A stretch of DNA of 64,000 nt from Hydractinia symbiolongicarpus (GCF_029227915.1 NC_079883.1:9858001-9922000), one strand, 5' to 3'. Numbered from the stretch's first letter, positions 39,104 through 55,078 are shown. Translations and numbers: made by a program. The notes: generated by a model from the letters alone, not told the origin.

Positions 39104-39484
39104 TTACTTCTTCTGTCCTTTGTCGTTCTTCTTTGGGAGTAAGACAGCTTGAATGTTTGGCAAAACACCACCAGCTGCAATGGTTACACCGCTCAAAAGT
39201 TTGTTTAATTCTTCATCATTACGAACAGCCAATTGTAAATGTCTTGGAATAATCCTAGCTTTTTTGTTGTCTCTTGCTGCGTTACCAGCCAACTCCAATA
39301 TCTCAGCAGATAAATATTCCAAGACGGCTGCTAAGTAAACTGGTGCTCCAGATCCAATTCGGTTAGCATAGTGCCCTCTACGAAGGAATCTATGCACTCT
39401 ACCGACTGGAAATTGAAGTCCAGCTCTTGAGGATCTTGTCTTGGCTTTAGCCTTAGCTTTTCCACCTTTTCCACGTCCAGACAT
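39104..39484 (-). CDS. H2A: Histone H2A
   Basis: Identical protein; stem-loop 39066-39081. Confidence 0.98.
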   Translation of the reverse strand: MSGRGKGGKAKAKAKTRSSRAGLQFPVGRVHRFLRRGHYANRIGSGAPVYLAAVLEYLSAEILELAGNAARDNKKARIIPRHLQLAVRNDEELNKLLSGVTIAAGGVLPNIQAVLLPKKNDKGQKK

Positions 39485-39768
39485 AACTGCGATTTGATTT
39501 GTAAGTTAATACAAAAACGTACGAATATTTAACGTAAGTGTTAACGAAATAAACTTTACTCGTTTTTTCATCATAAAAATAGGATCGAAATCATGTTTTT
39601 TTAACCAATCATAATTAAGTATTAAACAAAAGATTTTTTTTTTAACCAATTAAATTGCGTATCGGCGTTTTCGGATCGAATTCGATCCGATTTTTTTACT
39701 TATAAACAAAAAGTTTTGACTTGCAGTTTAATGCTTATTTACAAGTTAAGTAGCAAAAATTTTTAACC

Positions 39769-40173
39769 ATGTCTGACGCAGCAGCTAAAGGAGGAAAACA
39801 GGCACCTAAAGTAGCCAAGAAAGGTGAAAAAAGAGCCGGCAAAAAAGGAGGAAAGATTGGTGGAACTGGTGAAAAGAAACGCAAGAGAAAGAGAAAGGAA
39901 AGTTATGCTATTTACATCTACAATGTTTTGAAACAAGTTCACCCAGATGTCGGAGTTTCAAGCAAAGCTATGAGCATCATGAACTCATTTGTCAACGACA
40001 TCTTTGAGCGCATTGCTTCCGAAGCTTCGCGTTTGGCTCTTCAAAACAAAAAGTCGACCATCTCTTCTCGTGAAATTCAAACCGCAGTACGTCTTCTCTT
40101 GCCTGGAGAACTTGCAAAACACGCAGTCAGTGAAGGAACAAAAGCCGTCACAAAATACACAAGCAGCAAGTAA
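39769..40173 (+). CDS. H2B: Histone H2B
   Basis: Identical protein; stem-loop 40197-40212. Confidence 0.98.
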   Translation: MSDAAAKGGKQAPKVAKKGEKRAGKKGGKIGGTGEKKRKRKRKESYAIYIYNVLKQVHPDVGVSSKAMSIMNSFVNDIFERIASEASRLALQNKKSTISSREIQTAVRLLLPGELAKHAVSEGTKAVTKYTSSK

Positions 40174-40633
40174 ACCAACGTCTACCAAACACAAACGGTC
40201 TTTTTTAAGACCACACATCTTTAAAAAAACATTTACTTGGCGTCACTACAAGTTAACCGAAGTTAATAAAACTTCTAAATAATGTGCTTAAGAACACTAG
40301 CCTACATTTAAAATACTTCCCCATGTGTGTGTGGATTAGCTTCACTTTTCATACGTATTATTAGCTGTACTTGCAGAAAAGACAAGTACATTGATCCATG
40401 TTATTGCTTACATTTAACTTAACCCAGCTTTTCACGGAAACACTCCCAGGCAAATTAACCCTACAAAGTATTTCTAAATTTTTTTTGTGTCATATATGAC
40501 ATAGTATCGTATAGCAATAAATGTAACTGTGACAAGACTTTACACATTGTGTAATTTGGAAGCGTGCACAAAGTAATGTTTTAAAAGATTTGTGGCTATA
40601 AAAATAGCCGTTTTTGTTGAGCAATGACAACGC

Positions 40634-40990
<357 letters not shown>

Positions 40991-41468
40991 TTAACAGAAT
41001 TCAGACAGCTTTAAAAAGAGGCCATAAAATTACCTACTGCTCGTGGAAACACCCTAATTAACCAATAGAGTTGCGTCATTACAAAATGTTCCGAACATTT
41101 TGTACATTTTTTTAAGTAAAACTGTAGTTTTTTTAAAAATTCGTGGTCTTAATGTTTCAGTAAGGCAATAAATTTGGCATCGTTGGAATTCGCCAAACCT
41201 TCTGCTACTTACTAAAAAAAAAAAAAGTCAAAAGCTTTTGTGTATCAGAAGATACAGCCGTTTTCCCGTAGCCAAAAAACACAGATTTTATAAAAATGTT
41301 AAAGTAATGAGCGTAATGTCATTATGCAGCCAATCAGAAATTACTTTCTTAGCACCAATCAAATGGTTTGTTTTGAACCTTAGCTGTCAATCAATATGAG
41401 AAATAAAACTTTGGCGCGATAGTGCATTTTAGACCGTCTTGTGTATCCGTACTACATCGACTTCTTAA

Positions 41469-41882
<414 letters not shown>

Positions 41883-42243
41883 GCATCTTACCAAACAAAA
41901 AACGGCTATTTTTATAGCCACACATCCATAAAAAATATTACGGCTAGCTTTTTATATCAAACTTTGTCCTGCTTTCTGTTTAAATTTTATGCTACATAAA
42001 AATTTTATGCTACATAAAGTTTGACAATGTTAAAAATATGAAGGGCAAGAAAAGTAAAAGCAAGAAAATAAGAAATTTAAAAACGAAAATACTTAAACTT
42101 AGGGAATCTAATCTTAAATTTACTCTTTTTTAACTGTTTAAGTGACTTAAACAAGTTTAACTTTGTACCAAGATAATGTTTTTTTGTAAATGTGTGGCTA
42201 TAAAAATAGCCGTTTGTTAATGTAATAGCCAGATACACACAAA

Positions 42244-42795
42244 TTATTTTTTTGCGGTCTTCTTTGCTGCCTTTTTGGGAGTCTTTTTGACCTTCTTTGC
42301 TGCAGGTTTTTTAGCAACAGGCTTCTTTGTGGGTTTCTTAGCTGCTGGTTTCTTAGCCGAGGCTTTCTTTGTGGCAGGCTTCTTTGCTGCTTTCTTTGGC
42401 GTGCTCTTCTTTGCTGGCTTCTTTTTTGGTGTACTTTTCTTTGCAGTAGGCTTCTTTGCCGTTGGCTTTTTTGCTGCGGCCTTTTTCTTAGGTTTTTCTT
42501 TTTTTACCTGACCTAGCTTGAATGATCCAGAAGCACCAGTGCCTTTAGTTTGAATCAAATCGCCTGATGTTACTCCTCGTTTAAGAGCCATTTTCAGATG
42601 ATGATCTGAGTTTTCAGCAACTTTGTAATTTGCATGAATATATTTTGTAATAGCTTGGCGAGATGAACCACCGCGTTCCTTTAGGGTAGCGATAGCAGCC
42701 TTGATCATGTCCACATATTTAGGGTGATCAGCTGTCTTCTTTGCAGCAGGTTTCTTCTTGGGTGCGATTTTCTTTGGAGAAGCTGCTTCACTCAT
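42244..42795 (-). CDS. H1: Histone H1
   Basis: Identical protein; stem-loop 42196-42211. Confidence 0.97.
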   Translation of the reverse strand: MSEAASPKKIAPKKKPAAKKTADHPKYVDMIKAAIATLKERGGSSRQAITKYIHANYKVAENSDHHLKMALKRGVTSGDLIQTKGTGASGSFKLGQVKKEKPKKKAAAKKPTAKKPTAKKSTPKKKPAKKSTPKKAAKKPATKKASAKKPAAKKPTKKPVAKKPAAKKVKKTPKKAAKKTAKK

Positions 42796-43374
42796 TTTTA
42801 ATGTTTTCTTACAACAATCCAACGATAAACGATGCTTGTTATCACAGTAGAAGTATACTAAACATTACCGTGTAAATGAGATATAATTTAAGACGGTGCG
42901 AAGTATGCGGACGTAAAAGTACCACTCCCGGGAATTGATTTGGCGCGAAAACAGAAATGTGTGTTTCTGTACATCGTATAATGTCCGTTTTGGGTGCCGC
43001 GACTATGCGAAAGCATGTTAATTTTTATTTGTAGTACGACGCAATAGTCTGCAAGAGAAGCTGCTGGAGTTTGAGGTCTTCAGCATTACATCTAGTCTGT
43101 TAATTTGGGCTTCTTCCGCGCTCGTGTTAGGATTTTCATAAAGCGTTCTTTGGTTTGCGTTGCGTATGTCGGCCTACATCATCGACACGGCCTGTTTCCG
43201 GCTATTAGGAGCAATTCATATATTGGGCACTGCGTTTCGACTTTTTTATTAGACCACAGTAAAAAAATTCACTCACAGAAGTCCCTTTCTTTCATGGCTA
43301 CAAACACGAAGAATTCTGTCGTAAGTAAAACGAATGCGCAAGCCAAAATGACGATGGGGCGAAGTCATAAGCAT

Positions 43375-43447
43375 GGCCCTGTGGCCCAATGGATAAGGCA
43401 TCTGACTACGAATCAGGGGATTCCAGGTTCGACTCCTGGCAGGGTCG
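43375..43447 (+). tRNA. tRNA-Arg(ACG), position 1 = G
   Basis: Position 1 is G, restoring a G1-C72 pair and a full 7-bp acceptor stem (with a G2-U71 wobble). Otherwise identical to the other copies. Confidence 0.9.
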
Positions 43448-43575
43448 CACTGTCGCATTTCGGCTGCATGGTCTACTGTGTAACGCGCGCGCACGTTCTG
43501 GCGTAATGCGTTGATAAACGGAATGTACGCAGACATATTGGAAAGTAATATCACGCACTTAGTATCGTCGCCTTT

Positions 43576-43684
43576 GTTAGCATTCATGTAAGTTACCATC
43601 CACTCGCTACAGTCGCTCTCCATCCTACGGCTAAATCAACAGCCGTGATTTTTACTATGTCGCCGTCCATCCGTACGCGGTGAC
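43576..43684 (+). ncRNA. Candidate Sm-class RNA, spliced-leader-like
   Basis: Core unchanged despite variant bases in the surrounding spacer. Confidence 0.35.
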
Positions 43685-43769
43685 AGTTGTAAGCTTTACA
43701 GTAACGTGACATGCTCCACAAGCAGTTACGGTGTGTGGACGATGCCTATCATGGCAACGCTTGTTCTTT

Positions 43770-43955
43770 ATCGCTTCTCGGCCTAATGGCTAAGATCAAG
43801 TGTAGTATCTGTTCTTATCAGTTTAATATCTGGTAGGCCATTCTCTGAATGGTCAGTATATTAATCTGATTTTTGGCCTTGGGTCATGGAGGTGGATTCA
43901 TTCACGCCGTGACCACGGGTTGCCTTGGTGTTGCACTATTACCGATGGCGGCCCA
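43770..43955 (+). ncRNA. U2 snRNA
   Basis: Intact 186-nt copy. Confidence 0.95.
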
Positions 43956-44146
43956 CATAAGCAATAAAAGAATAATAGCAGTCCTCTTTCCGACGGCACT
44001 CTGCATAGTCTACGGCGGGAACAAAACGCGTACACTGGGGGAGAATACAGCCTATGCCCCGCGACACGGCAGTTTATAACACACTCAAGCCACAAGCATT
44101 AACAAACTTTGAAGGGTACCCTCATGCTACGGTGCAGTTCCAACTC

Positions 44147-44312
44147 ATACTTACCTGACGGGGAAGTAAAGACTGATCAATGAGGGTTTTCTTCCAGAGT
44201 GAGGCTCTTGCATTGCACTACGCTTGGGCTGACCTCTGCGATTACTGCAAACGTCAGTAACTCGACCGTACAATTTCTGGTAGTGGGGGCCTGCGTCCGC
44301 GCTCGCCCCCTC
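44147..44312 (+). ncRNA. U1 snRNA
   Basis: Intact 166-nt copy. Confidence 0.95.
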
Positions 44313-44638
44313 CTTAAGTCAAAATGAATGAGCTTAGAAAAGTTGCGCGGCCAAATGTCGGTGGTGACTTAAACGCTAAGGTAAAACCTCGCTTGGCTGT
44401 TACGAAACGTGATTGCGATATAAGTCCTCGGAAGGCGGCGGAATTTTATTTTATTTGCCATTCCGTCAGGGTTATTGGATGATCGGCAATAGATCGAGTT
44501 TGTATGCATTTGAAAGCTCTTTTTTCTCGTACTATCACCTGAAAATGTCGTAGGAAAATGTCATAGGAAACACTTTCAACAACCGCCACGTTCCTTAATT
44601 GTTATAACAAGAAATATATCACAGCAAATGAAAATGAA

Positions 44639-44758
44639 AAGCCTACGACACCGGGAGTTCCCAGGCGGTCCCCCATCCAAGTACTATCCCGGCCCGACGA
44701 TGCTTAACTTCCGTGATCAGACGAGAACGGGTGTGTTCATCGTGGTATGGCCGTAGAC
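44639..44758 (-). rRNA. 5S rRNA
   Basis: Intact; 22-bp downstream deletion (junction 44625/44626) and variant upstream base at 44768. Confidence 0.97.
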
Positions 44759-44955
44759 ATTAGTAGGTGCAAATACGTGCAATTTATTTTGACGTTGTGA
44801 TCAAATTTTTTTATTTAATTTCTTTGAGTTACTTAGGACAAGGCGTATGCATGGATTATCTATTAGACTTTAAGGTTATAGTTTTGTGAAAAAAACAATG
44901 TTTTTTTAAAGATGTGTGGCTATAAAAATAGCCGTTGTTTTCTGAGTGTAGCGGT

Positions 44956-45336
44956 TTACTTCTTCTGTCCTTTGTCGTTCTTCTTTGGGAGTAAGACAGC
45001 TTGAATGTTTGGCAAAACACCACCAGCTGCAATGGTTACACCGCTCAAAAGTTTGTTTAATTCTTCATCATTACGAACAGCCAATTGTAAATGTCTTGGA
45101 ATAATCCTAGCTTTTTTGTTGTCTCTTGCTGCGTTACCAGCCAACTCCAATATCTCAGCAGATAAATATTCCAAGACGGCTGCTAAGTAAACTGGTGCTC
45201 CAGATCCAATTCGGTTAGCATAGTGCCCTCTACGAAGGAATCTATGCACTCTACCGACTGGAAATTGAAGTCCAGCTCTTGAGGATCTTGTCTTGGCTTT
45301 AGCCTTAGCTTTTCCACCTTTTCCACGTCCAGACAT
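44956..45336 (-). CDS. H2A: Histone H2A
   Basis: Identical protein; stem-loop 44918-44933. Confidence 0.98.
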   Translation of the reverse strand: MSGRGKGGKAKAKAKTRSSRAGLQFPVGRVHRFLRRGHYANRIGSGAPVYLAAVLEYLSAEILELAGNAARDNKKARIIPRHLQLAVRNDEELNKLLSGVTIAAGGVLPNIQAVLLPKKNDKGQKK

Positions 45337-45620
45337 AACTGCGATTTGATTTGTAAGTTAATACAAAAACGTACGAATATTTAACGTAAGTGTTAACGAA
45401 ATAAACTTTACTCGTTTTTTCATCATAAAAATAGGATCGAAATCATGTTTTTTTAACCAATCATAATTAAGTATTAAACAAAAGATTTTTTTTTTAACCA
45501 ATTAAATTGCGTATCGGCGTTTTCGGATCGAATTCGATCCGATTTTTTTACTTATAAACAAAAAGTTTTGACTTGCAGTTTAATGCTTATTTACAAGTTA
45601 AGTAGCAAAAATTTTTAACC

Positions 45621-46025
45621 ATGTCTGACGCAGCAGCTAAAGGAGGAAAACAGGCACCTAAAGTAGCCAAGAAAGGTGAAAAAAGAGCCGGCAAAAAAGG
45701 AGGAAAGATTGGTGGAACTGGTGAAAAGAAACGCAAGAGAAAGAGAAAGGAAAGTTATGCTATTTACATCTACAATGTTTTGAAACAAGTTCACCCAGAT
45801 GTCGGAGTTTCAAGCAAAGCTATGAGCATCATGAACTCATTTGTCAACGACATCTTTGAGCGCATTGCTTCCGAAGCTTCGCGTTTGGCTCTTCAAAACA
45901 AAAAGTCGACCATCTCTTCTCGTGAAATTCAAACCGCAGTACGTCTTCTCTTGCCTGGAGAACTTGCAAAACACGCAGTCAGTGAAGGAACAAAAGCCGT
46001 CACAAAATACACAAGCAGCAAGTAA
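45621..46025 (+). CDS. H2B: Histone H2B
   Basis: Identical protein; stem-loop 46049-46064. Confidence 0.98.
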   Translation: MSDAAAKGGKQAPKVAKKGEKRAGKKGGKIGGTGEKKRKRKRKESYAIYIYNVLKQVHPDVGVSSKAMSIMNSFVNDIFERIASEASRLALQNKKSTISSREIQTAVRLLLPGELAKHAVSEGTKAVTKYTSSK

Positions 46026-46485
46026 ACCAACGTCTACCAAACACAAACGGTCTTTTTTAAGACCACACATCTTTAAAAAAACATTTACTTGGCGTCACTA
46101 CAAGTTAACCGAAGTTAATAAAACTTCTAAATAATGTGCTTAAGAACACTAGCCTACATTTAAAATACTTCCCCATGTGTGTGTGGATTAGCTTCACTTT
46201 TCATACGTATTATTAGCTGTACTTGCAGAAAAGACAAGTACATTGATCCATGTTATTGCTTACATTTAACTTAACCCAGCTTTTCACGGAAACACTCCCA
46301 GGCAAATTAACCCTACAAAGTATTTCTAAATTTTTTTTGTGTCATATATGACATAGTATCGTATAGCAATAAATGTAACTGTGACAAGACTTTACACATT
46401 GTGTAATTTGGAAGCGTGCACAAAGTAATGTTTTAAAAGATTTGTGGCTATAAAAATAGCCGTTTTTGTTGAGCAATGACAACGC

Positions 46486-46842
<357 letters not shown>

Positions 46843-47320
46843 TTAACAGAATTCAGACAGCTTTAAAAAGAGGCCATAAAATTACCTACTGCTCGTGGAA
46901 ACACCCTAATTAACCAATAGAGTTGCGTCATTACAAAATGTTCCGAACATTTTGTACATTTTTTTAAGTAAAACTGTAGTTTTTTTAAAAATTCGTGGTC
47001 TTAATGTTTCAGTAAGGCAATAAATTTGGCATCGTTGGAATTCGCCAAACCTTCTGCTACTTACTAAAAAAAAAAAAAGTCAAAAGCTTTTGTGTATCAG
47101 AAGATACAGCCGTTTTCCCGTAGCCAAAAAACACAGATTTTATAAAAATGTTAAAGTAATGAGCGTAATGTCATTATGCAGCCAATCAGAAATTACTTTC
47201 TTAGCACCAATCAAATGGTTTGTTTTGAACCTTAGCTGTCAATCAATATGAGAAATAAAACTTTGGCGCGATAGTGCATTTTAGACCGTCTTGTGTATCC
47301 GTACTACATCGACTTCTTAA

Positions 47321-47734
<414 letters not shown>

Positions 47735-48095
47735 GCATCTTACCAAACAAAAAACGGCTATTTTTATAGCCACACATCCATAAAAAATATTACGGCTAGC
47801 TTTTTATATCAAACTTTGTCCTGCTTTCTGTTTAAATTTTATGCTACATAAAAATTTTATGCTACATAAAGTTTGACAATGTTAAAAATATGAAGGGCAA
47901 GAAAAGTAAAAGCAAGAAAATAAGAAATTTAAAAACGAAAATACTTAAACTTAGGGAATCTAATCTTAAATTTACTCTTTTTTAACTGTTTAAGTGACTT
48001 AAACAAGTTTAACTTTGTACCAAGATAATGTTTTTTTGTAAATGTGTGGCTATAAAAATAGCCGTTTGTTAATGTAATAGCCAGATACACACAAA

Positions 48096-48647
48096 TTATT
48101 TTTTTGCGGTCTTCTTTGCTGCCTTTTTGGGAGTCTTTTTGACCTTCTTTGCTGCAGGTTTTTTAGCAACAGGCTTCTTTGTGGGTTTCTTAGCTGCTGG
48201 TTTCTTAGCCGAGGCTTTCTTTGTGGCAGGCTTCTTTGCTGCTTTCTTTGGCGTGCTCTTCTTTGCTGGCTTCTTTTTTGGTGTACTTTTCTTTGCAGTA
48301 GGCTTCTTTGCCGTTGGCTTTTTTGCTGCGGCCTTTTTCTTAGGTTTTTCTTTTTTTACCTGACCTAGCTTGAATGATCCAGAAGCACCAGTGCCTTTAG
48401 TTTGAATCAAATCGCCTGATGTTACTCCTCGTTTAAGAGCCATTTTCAGATGATGATCTGAGTTTTCAGCAACTTTGTAATTTGCATGAATATATTTTGT
48501 AATAGCTTGGCGAGATGAACCACCGCGTTCCTTTAGGGTAGCGATAGCAGCCTTGATCATGTCCACATATTTAGGGTGATCAGCTGTCTTCTTTGCAGCA
48601 GGTTTCTTCTTGGGTGCGATTTTCTTTGGAGAAGCTGCTTCACTCAT
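48096..48647 (-). CDS. H1: Histone H1
   Basis: Identical protein; stem-loop 48048-48063. Confidence 0.97.
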   Translation of the reverse strand: MSEAASPKKIAPKKKPAAKKTADHPKYVDMIKAAIATLKERGGSSRQAITKYIHANYKVAENSDHHLKMALKRGVTSGDLIQTKGTGASGSFKLGQVKKEKPKKKAAAKKPTAKKPTAKKSTPKKKPAKKSTPKKAAKKPATKKASAKKPAAKKPTKKPVAKKPAAKKVKKTPKKAAKKTAKK

Positions 48648-49226
48648 TTTTAATGTTTTCTTACAACAATCCAACGATAAACGATGCTTGTTATCACAGT
48701 AGAAGTATACTAAACATTACCGTGTAAATGAGATATAATTTAAGACGGTGCGAAGTATGCGGACGTAAAAGTACCACTCCCGGGAATTGATTTGGCGCGA
48801 AAACAGAAATGTGTGTTTCTGTACATCGTATAATGTCCGTTTTGGGTGCCGCGACTATGCGAAAGCATGTTAATTTTTATTTGTAGTACGACGCAATAGT
48901 CTGCAAGAGAAGCTGCTGGAGTTTGAGGTCTTCAGCATTACATCTAGTCTGTTAATTTGGGCTTCTTCCGCGCTCGTGTTAGGATTTTCATAAAGCGTTC
49001 TTTGGTTTGCGTTGCGTATGTCGGCCTACATCATCGACACGGCCTGTTTCCGGCTATTAGGAGCAATTCATATATTGGGCACTGCGTTTCGACTTTTTTA
49101 TTAGACCACAGTAAAAAAATTCACTCACAGAAGTCCCTTTCTTTCATGGCTACAAACACGAAGAATTCTGTCGTAAGTAAAACGAATGCGCAAGCCAAAA
49201 TGACGATGGGGCGAAGTCATAAGCAT

Positions 49227-49299
49227 GGCCCTGTGGCCCAATGGATAAGGCATCTGACTACGAATCAGGGGATTCCAGGTTCGACTCCTGGCAGGGTCG
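49227..49299 (+). tRNA. tRNA-Arg(ACG), position 1 = G
   Basis: Same G1-C72 variant as unit 9. Confidence 0.9.
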
Positions 49300-49427
49300 C
49301 ACTGTCGCATTTCGGCTGCATGGTCTACTGTGTAACGCGCGCGCACGTTCTGGCGTAATGCGTTGATAAACGGAATGTACGCAGACATATTGGAAAGTAA
49401 TATCACGCACTTAGTATCGTCGCCTTT

Positions 49428-49523
49428 GTTAGCATTCATGTAAGTTACCATCCACTCGCTACAGTCGCTCTCCATCCTACGGCTAAATCAACAGCCGTGA
49501 TTTTTACTATGTCGCCGTCCATC
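49428..49523 (+). ncRNA. Candidate Sm-class RNA, 3' hairpin deleted
   Basis: Donor, hairpin and Sm-like site are present, but the 25-bp deletion removes the second arm of the terminal hairpin. If the candidate is a real gene this copy is probably dead. Confidence 0.3.
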
Positions 49524-49596
49524 TACAGTAACGTGACATGCTCCACAAGCAGTTACGGTGTGTGGACGATGCCTATCATGGCAACGCTTGTTCTTT

Positions 49597-49782
49597 ATCG
49601 CTTCTCGGCCTAATGGCTAAGATCAAGTGTAGTATCTGTTCTTATCAGTTTAATATCTGGTAGGCCATTCTCTGAATGGTCAGTATATTAATCTGATTTT
49701 TGGCCTTGGGTCATGGAGGTGGATTCATTCACGCCGTGACCACGGGTTGCCTTGGTGTTGCACTATTACCGATGGCGGCCCA
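49597..49782 (+). ncRNA. U2 snRNA
   Basis: Intact; its PSE-like motif survives downstream of the 25-bp deletion. Confidence 0.95.
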
Positions 49783-49973
49783 CATAAGCAATAAAAGAAT
49801 AATAGCAGTCCTCTTTCCGACGGCACTCTGCATAGTCTACGGCGGGAACAAAACGCGTACACTGGGGGAGAATACAGCCTATGCCCCGCGACACGGCAGT
49901 TTATAACACACTCAAGCCACAAGCATTAACAAACTTTGAAGGGTACCCTCATGCTACGGTGCAGTTCCAACTC

Positions 49974-50139
49974 ATACTTACCTGACGGGGAAGTAAAGAC
50001 TGATCAATGAGGGTTTTCTTCCAGAGTGAGGCTCTTGCATTGCACTACGCTTGGGCTGACCTCTGCGATTACTGCAAACGTCAGTAACTCGACCGTACAA
50101 TTTCTGGTAGTGGGGGCCTGCGTCCGCGCTCGCCCCCTC
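49974..50139 (+). ncRNA. U1 snRNA
   Basis: Intact 166-nt copy. Confidence 0.95.
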
Positions 50140-50487
50140 CTTAAGTCAAAATGAATGAGCTTAGAAAAGTTGCGCGGCCAAATGTCGGTGGTGACTTAAA
50201 CGCTAAGGTAAAACCTCGCTTGGCTGTTACGAAACGTGATTGCGATATAAGTCCTCGGAAGGCGGCGGAATTTTATTTTATTTGCCATTCCGTCAGGGTT
50301 ATTGGATGATCGGCAATAGATCGAGTTTGTATGCATTTGAAAGCTCTTTTTTCTCGTACTATCACCTGAAAATGTCGTAGGAAAATGTCATAGGAAACAC
50401 TTTCAACAACCGCCACGTTCCTTAATTGTTATAACAAGAAATATATCACAGCACCATTGAAATGAAAAGGCAACAAATGAAAATGAA

Positions 50488-50607
50488 AAGCCTACGACAC
50501 CGGGAGTTCCCAGGCGGTCCCCCATCCAAGTACTATCCCGGCCCGACGATGCTTAACTTCCGTGATCAGACGAGAACGGGTGTGTTCATCGTGGTATGGC
50601 CGTAGAC
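50488..50607 (-). rRNA. 5S rRNA
   Basis: Intact, with the standard-type full downstream spacer. Confidence 0.97.
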
Positions 50608-50804
50608 ATTAGTAGGGGCAAATACGTGCAATTTATTTTGACGTTGTGATCAAATTTTTTTATTTAATTTCTTTGAGTTACTTAGGACAAGGCGTATGCA
50701 TGGATTATCTATTAGACTTTAAGGTTATAGTTTTGTGAAAAAAACAATGTTTTTTTAAAGATGTGTGGCTATAAAAATAGCCGTTGTTTTCTGAGTGTAG
50801 CGGT

Positions 50805-51185
50805 TTACTTCTTCTGTCCTTTGTCGTTCTTCTTTGGGAGTAAGACAGCTTGAATGTTTGGCAAAACACCACCAGCTGCAATGGTTACACCGCTCAAAAG
50901 TTTGTTTAATTCTTCATCATTACGAACAGCCAATTGTAAATGTCTTGGAATAATCCTAGCTTTTTTGTTGTCTCTTGCTGCGTTACCAGCCAACTCCAAT
51001 ATCTCAGCAGATAAATATTCCAAGACGGCTGCTAAGTAAACTGGTGCTCCAGATCCAATTCGGTTAGCATAGTGCCCTCTACGAAGGAATCTATGCACTC
51101 TACCGACTGGAAATTGAAGTCCAGCTCTTGAGGATCTTGTCTTGGCTTTAGCCTTAGCTTTTCCACCTTTTCCACGTCCAGACAT
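50805..51185 (-). CDS. H2A: Histone H2A
   Basis: Identical protein; stem-loop 50767-50782. Confidence 0.98.
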   Translation of the reverse strand: MSGRGKGGKAKAKAKTRSSRAGLQFPVGRVHRFLRRGHYANRIGSGAPVYLAAVLEYLSAEILELAGNAARDNKKARIIPRHLQLAVRNDEELNKLLSGVTIAAGGVLPNIQAVLLPKKNDKGQKK

Positions 51186-51469
51186 AACTGCGATTTGATT
51201 TGTAAGTTAATACAAAAACGTACGAATATTTAACGTAAGTGTTAACGAAATAAACTTTACTCGTTTTTTCATCATAAAAATAGGATCGAAATCATGTTTT
51301 TTTAACCAATCATAATTAAGTATTAAACAAAAGATTTTTTTTTTAACCAATTAAATTGCGTATCGGCGTTTTCGGATCGAATTCGATCCGATTTTTTTAC
51401 TTATAAACAAAAAGTTTTGACTTGCAGTTTAATGCTTATTTACAAGTTAAGTAGCAAAAATTTTTAACC

Positions 51470-51874
51470 ATGTCTGACGCAGCAGCTAAAGGAGGAAAAC
51501 AGGCACCTAAAGTAGCCAAGAAAGGTGAAAAAAGAGCCGGCAAAAAAGGAGGAAAGATTGGTGGAACTGGTGAAAAGAAACGCAAGAGAAAGAGAAAGGA
51601 AAGTTATGCTATTTACATCTACAATGTTTTGAAACAAGTTCACCCAGATGTCGGAGTTTCAAGCAAAGCTATGAGCATCATGAACTCATTTGTCAACGAC
51701 ATCTTTGAGCGCATTGCTTCCGAAGCTTCGCGTTTGGCTCTTCAAAACAAAAAGTCGACCATCTCTTCTCGTGAAATTCAAACCGCAGTACGTCTTCTCT
51801 TGCCTGGAGAACTTGCAAAACACGCAGTCAGTGAAGGAACAAAAGCCGTCACAAAATACACAAGCAGCAAGTAA
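51470..51874 (+). CDS. H2B: Histone H2B
   Basis: Identical protein; stem-loop 51898-51913. Confidence 0.98.
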   Translation: MSDAAAKGGKQAPKVAKKGEKRAGKKGGKIGGTGEKKRKRKRKESYAIYIYNVLKQVHPDVGVSSKAMSIMNSFVNDIFERIASEASRLALQNKKSTISSREIQTAVRLLLPGELAKHAVSEGTKAVTKYTSSK

Positions 51875-52336
51875 ACCAACGTCTACCAAACACAAACGGT
51901 CTTTTTTAAGACCACACATCTTTAAAAAAACATTTACTTGGCGTCACTACAAGTTAACCGAAGTTAATAAAACTTCTAAATAATGTGCTTAAGAACACTA
52001 GCCTACATTTAAAATACTTCCCCATGTGTGTGTGTGGATTAGCTTCACTTTTCATACGTATTATTAGCTGTACTTGCAGAAAAGACAAGTACATTGATCC
52101 ATGTTATTGCTTACATTTAACTTAACCCAGCTTTTCACGGAAACACTCCCAGGCAAATTAACCCTACAAAGTATTTCTAAATTTTTTTTGTGTCATATAT
52201 GACATAGTATCGTATAGCAATAAATGTAACTGTGACAAGACTTTACACATTGTGTAATTTGGAAGCGTGCACAAAGTAATGTTTTAAAAGATTTGTGGCT
52301 ATAAAAATAGCCGTTTTTGTTGAGCAATGACAACGC

Positions 52337-52693
<357 letters not shown>

Positions 52694-53172
52694 TTAACAG
52701 AATTCAGACAGCTTTAAAAAGAGGCCATAAAATTACCTACTGCTCGTGGAAACACCCTAATTAACCAATAGAGTTGCGTCATTACAAAATGTTCCGAACA
52801 TTTTGTACATTTTTTTAAGTAAAACTGTAGTTTTTTTAAAAATTCGTGGTCTTAATGTTTCAGTAAGGCAATAAATTTGGCATCGTTGGAATTCGCCAAA
52901 CCTTCTGCTACTTACTAAAAAAAAAAAAAAGTCAAAAGCTTTTGTGTATCAGAAGATACAGCCGTTTTCCCGTAGCCAAAAAACACAGATTTTATAAAAA
53001 TGTTAAAGTAATGAGCGTAATGTCATTATGCAGCCAATCAGAAATTACTTTCTTAGCACCAATCAAATGGTTTGTTTTGAACCTTAGCTGTCAATCAATA
53101 TGAGAAATAAAACTTTGGCGCGATAGTGCATTTTAGACCGTCTTGTGTATCCGTACTACATCGACTTCTTAA

Positions 53173-53586
<414 letters not shown>

Positions 53587-53947
53587 GCATCTTACCAAAC
53601 AAAAAACGGCTATTTTTATAGCCACACATCCATAAAAAATATTACGGCTAGCTTTTTATATCAAACTTTGTTCTGCTTTCTGTTTAAATTTTATGCTACA
53701 TAAAAATTTTATGCTACATAAAGTTTGACAATGTTAAAAATATGAAGGGCAAGAAAAGTAAAAGCAAGAAAATAAGAAATTTAAAAACGAAAATACTTAA
53801 ACTTAGGGAATCTAATCTTAAAATTACTCTTTTTTAACTGTTTAAGTGACTTAAACAAGTTTAACTTTGTACCAAGATAATGTTTTTTTGTAAATGTGTG
53901 GCTATAAAAATAGCCGTTTGTTAATGTAATAGCCAGATACACACAAA

Positions 53948-54499
53948 TTATTTTTTTGCGGTCTTCTTTGCTGCCTTTTTGGGAGTCTTTTTGACCTTCT
54001 TTGCTGCAGGTTTTTTAGCAACAGGCTTCTTTGTGGGTTTCTTAGCTGCTGGTTTCTTAGCCGAGGCTTTCTTTGTGGCAGGCTTCTTTGCTGCTTTCTT
54101 TGGCGTGCTCTTCTTTGCTGGCTTCTTTTTTGGTGTACTTTTCTTTGCAGTAGGCTTCTTTGCCGTTGGCTTTTTTGCTGCGGCCTTTTTCTTAGGTTTT
54201 TCTTTTTTTACCTGACCTAGCTTGAATGATCCAGAAGCACCAGTGCCTTTAGTTTGAATCAAATCGCCTGATGTTACTCCTCGTTTAAGAGCCATTTTCA
54301 GATGATGATCTGAGTTTTCAGCAACTTTGTAATTTGAATGAATATATTTTGTAATAGCTTGGCGAGATGAACCACCGCGTTCCTTTAGGGTAGCGATAGC
54401 AGCCTTGATCATGTCCACATATTTAGGGTGATCAGCTGTCTTCTTTGCAGCAGGTTTCTTCTTGGGTGCGATTTTCTTTGGAGAAGCTGCTTCACTCAT
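53948..54499 (-). CDS. H1: Histone H1, A55S
   Basis: A single base change at 54337 turns Ala55 of the globular domain (HANYK) into Ser; all other residues match. Stem-loop 53900-53915. Confidence 0.97.
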   Translation of the reverse strand: MSEAASPKKIAPKKKPAAKKTADHPKYVDMIKAAIATLKERGGSSRQAITKYIHSNYKVAENSDHHLKMALKRGVTSGDLIQTKGTGASGSFKLGQVKKEKPKKKAAAKKPTAKKPTAKKSTPKKKPAKKSTPKKAAKKPATKKASAKKPAAKKPTKKPVAKKPAAKKVKKTPKKAAKKTAKK

Positions 54500-55078
54500 T
54501 TTTAATGTTTTCTTACAACAATCCAACGATAAACGATGCTTGTTATCACAGTAGAAGTATACTAAACATTACCGTGTAAATGAGATATAATTTAAGACGG
54601 TGCGAAGTATGCGGACGTAAAAGTACCACTCCCGGGAATTGATTTGGCGCGAAAACAGAAATGTGTGTTTCTGTACATCGTATAATGTCCGTTTTGGGAG
54701 CCGCGACTATGCGAAAGCATGTTAATTTTTATTTGTAGCACGACGCAATAGTCTGAAAGAGAAGCTGCTGGAGTTTGAGGTCTTCAGCATTACATCTACT
54801 CTGTTAATTTGGGCTTCTTCCGCGCCCGTGTTAGGATTTTCATAAAGCGTTCTTTGGTTTGCGTTGCGTATGTCGGCCTACATCATCGACACGGCCTGTT
54901 TCCGGCTATTAGGAGCAATTCATATATTGGGCACTGCGTTTCGACTTTTTTATTAGACCACAGTAAAAAAATTCACTCACAGAAGTCCCTTTCTTTCATG
55001 GCTACAAACACGAAGAATTCTGTCGTAAGTAAAACGAATGCGCAAGCCAAAATAACGATGGGGCGAAGTCATAAGCAT

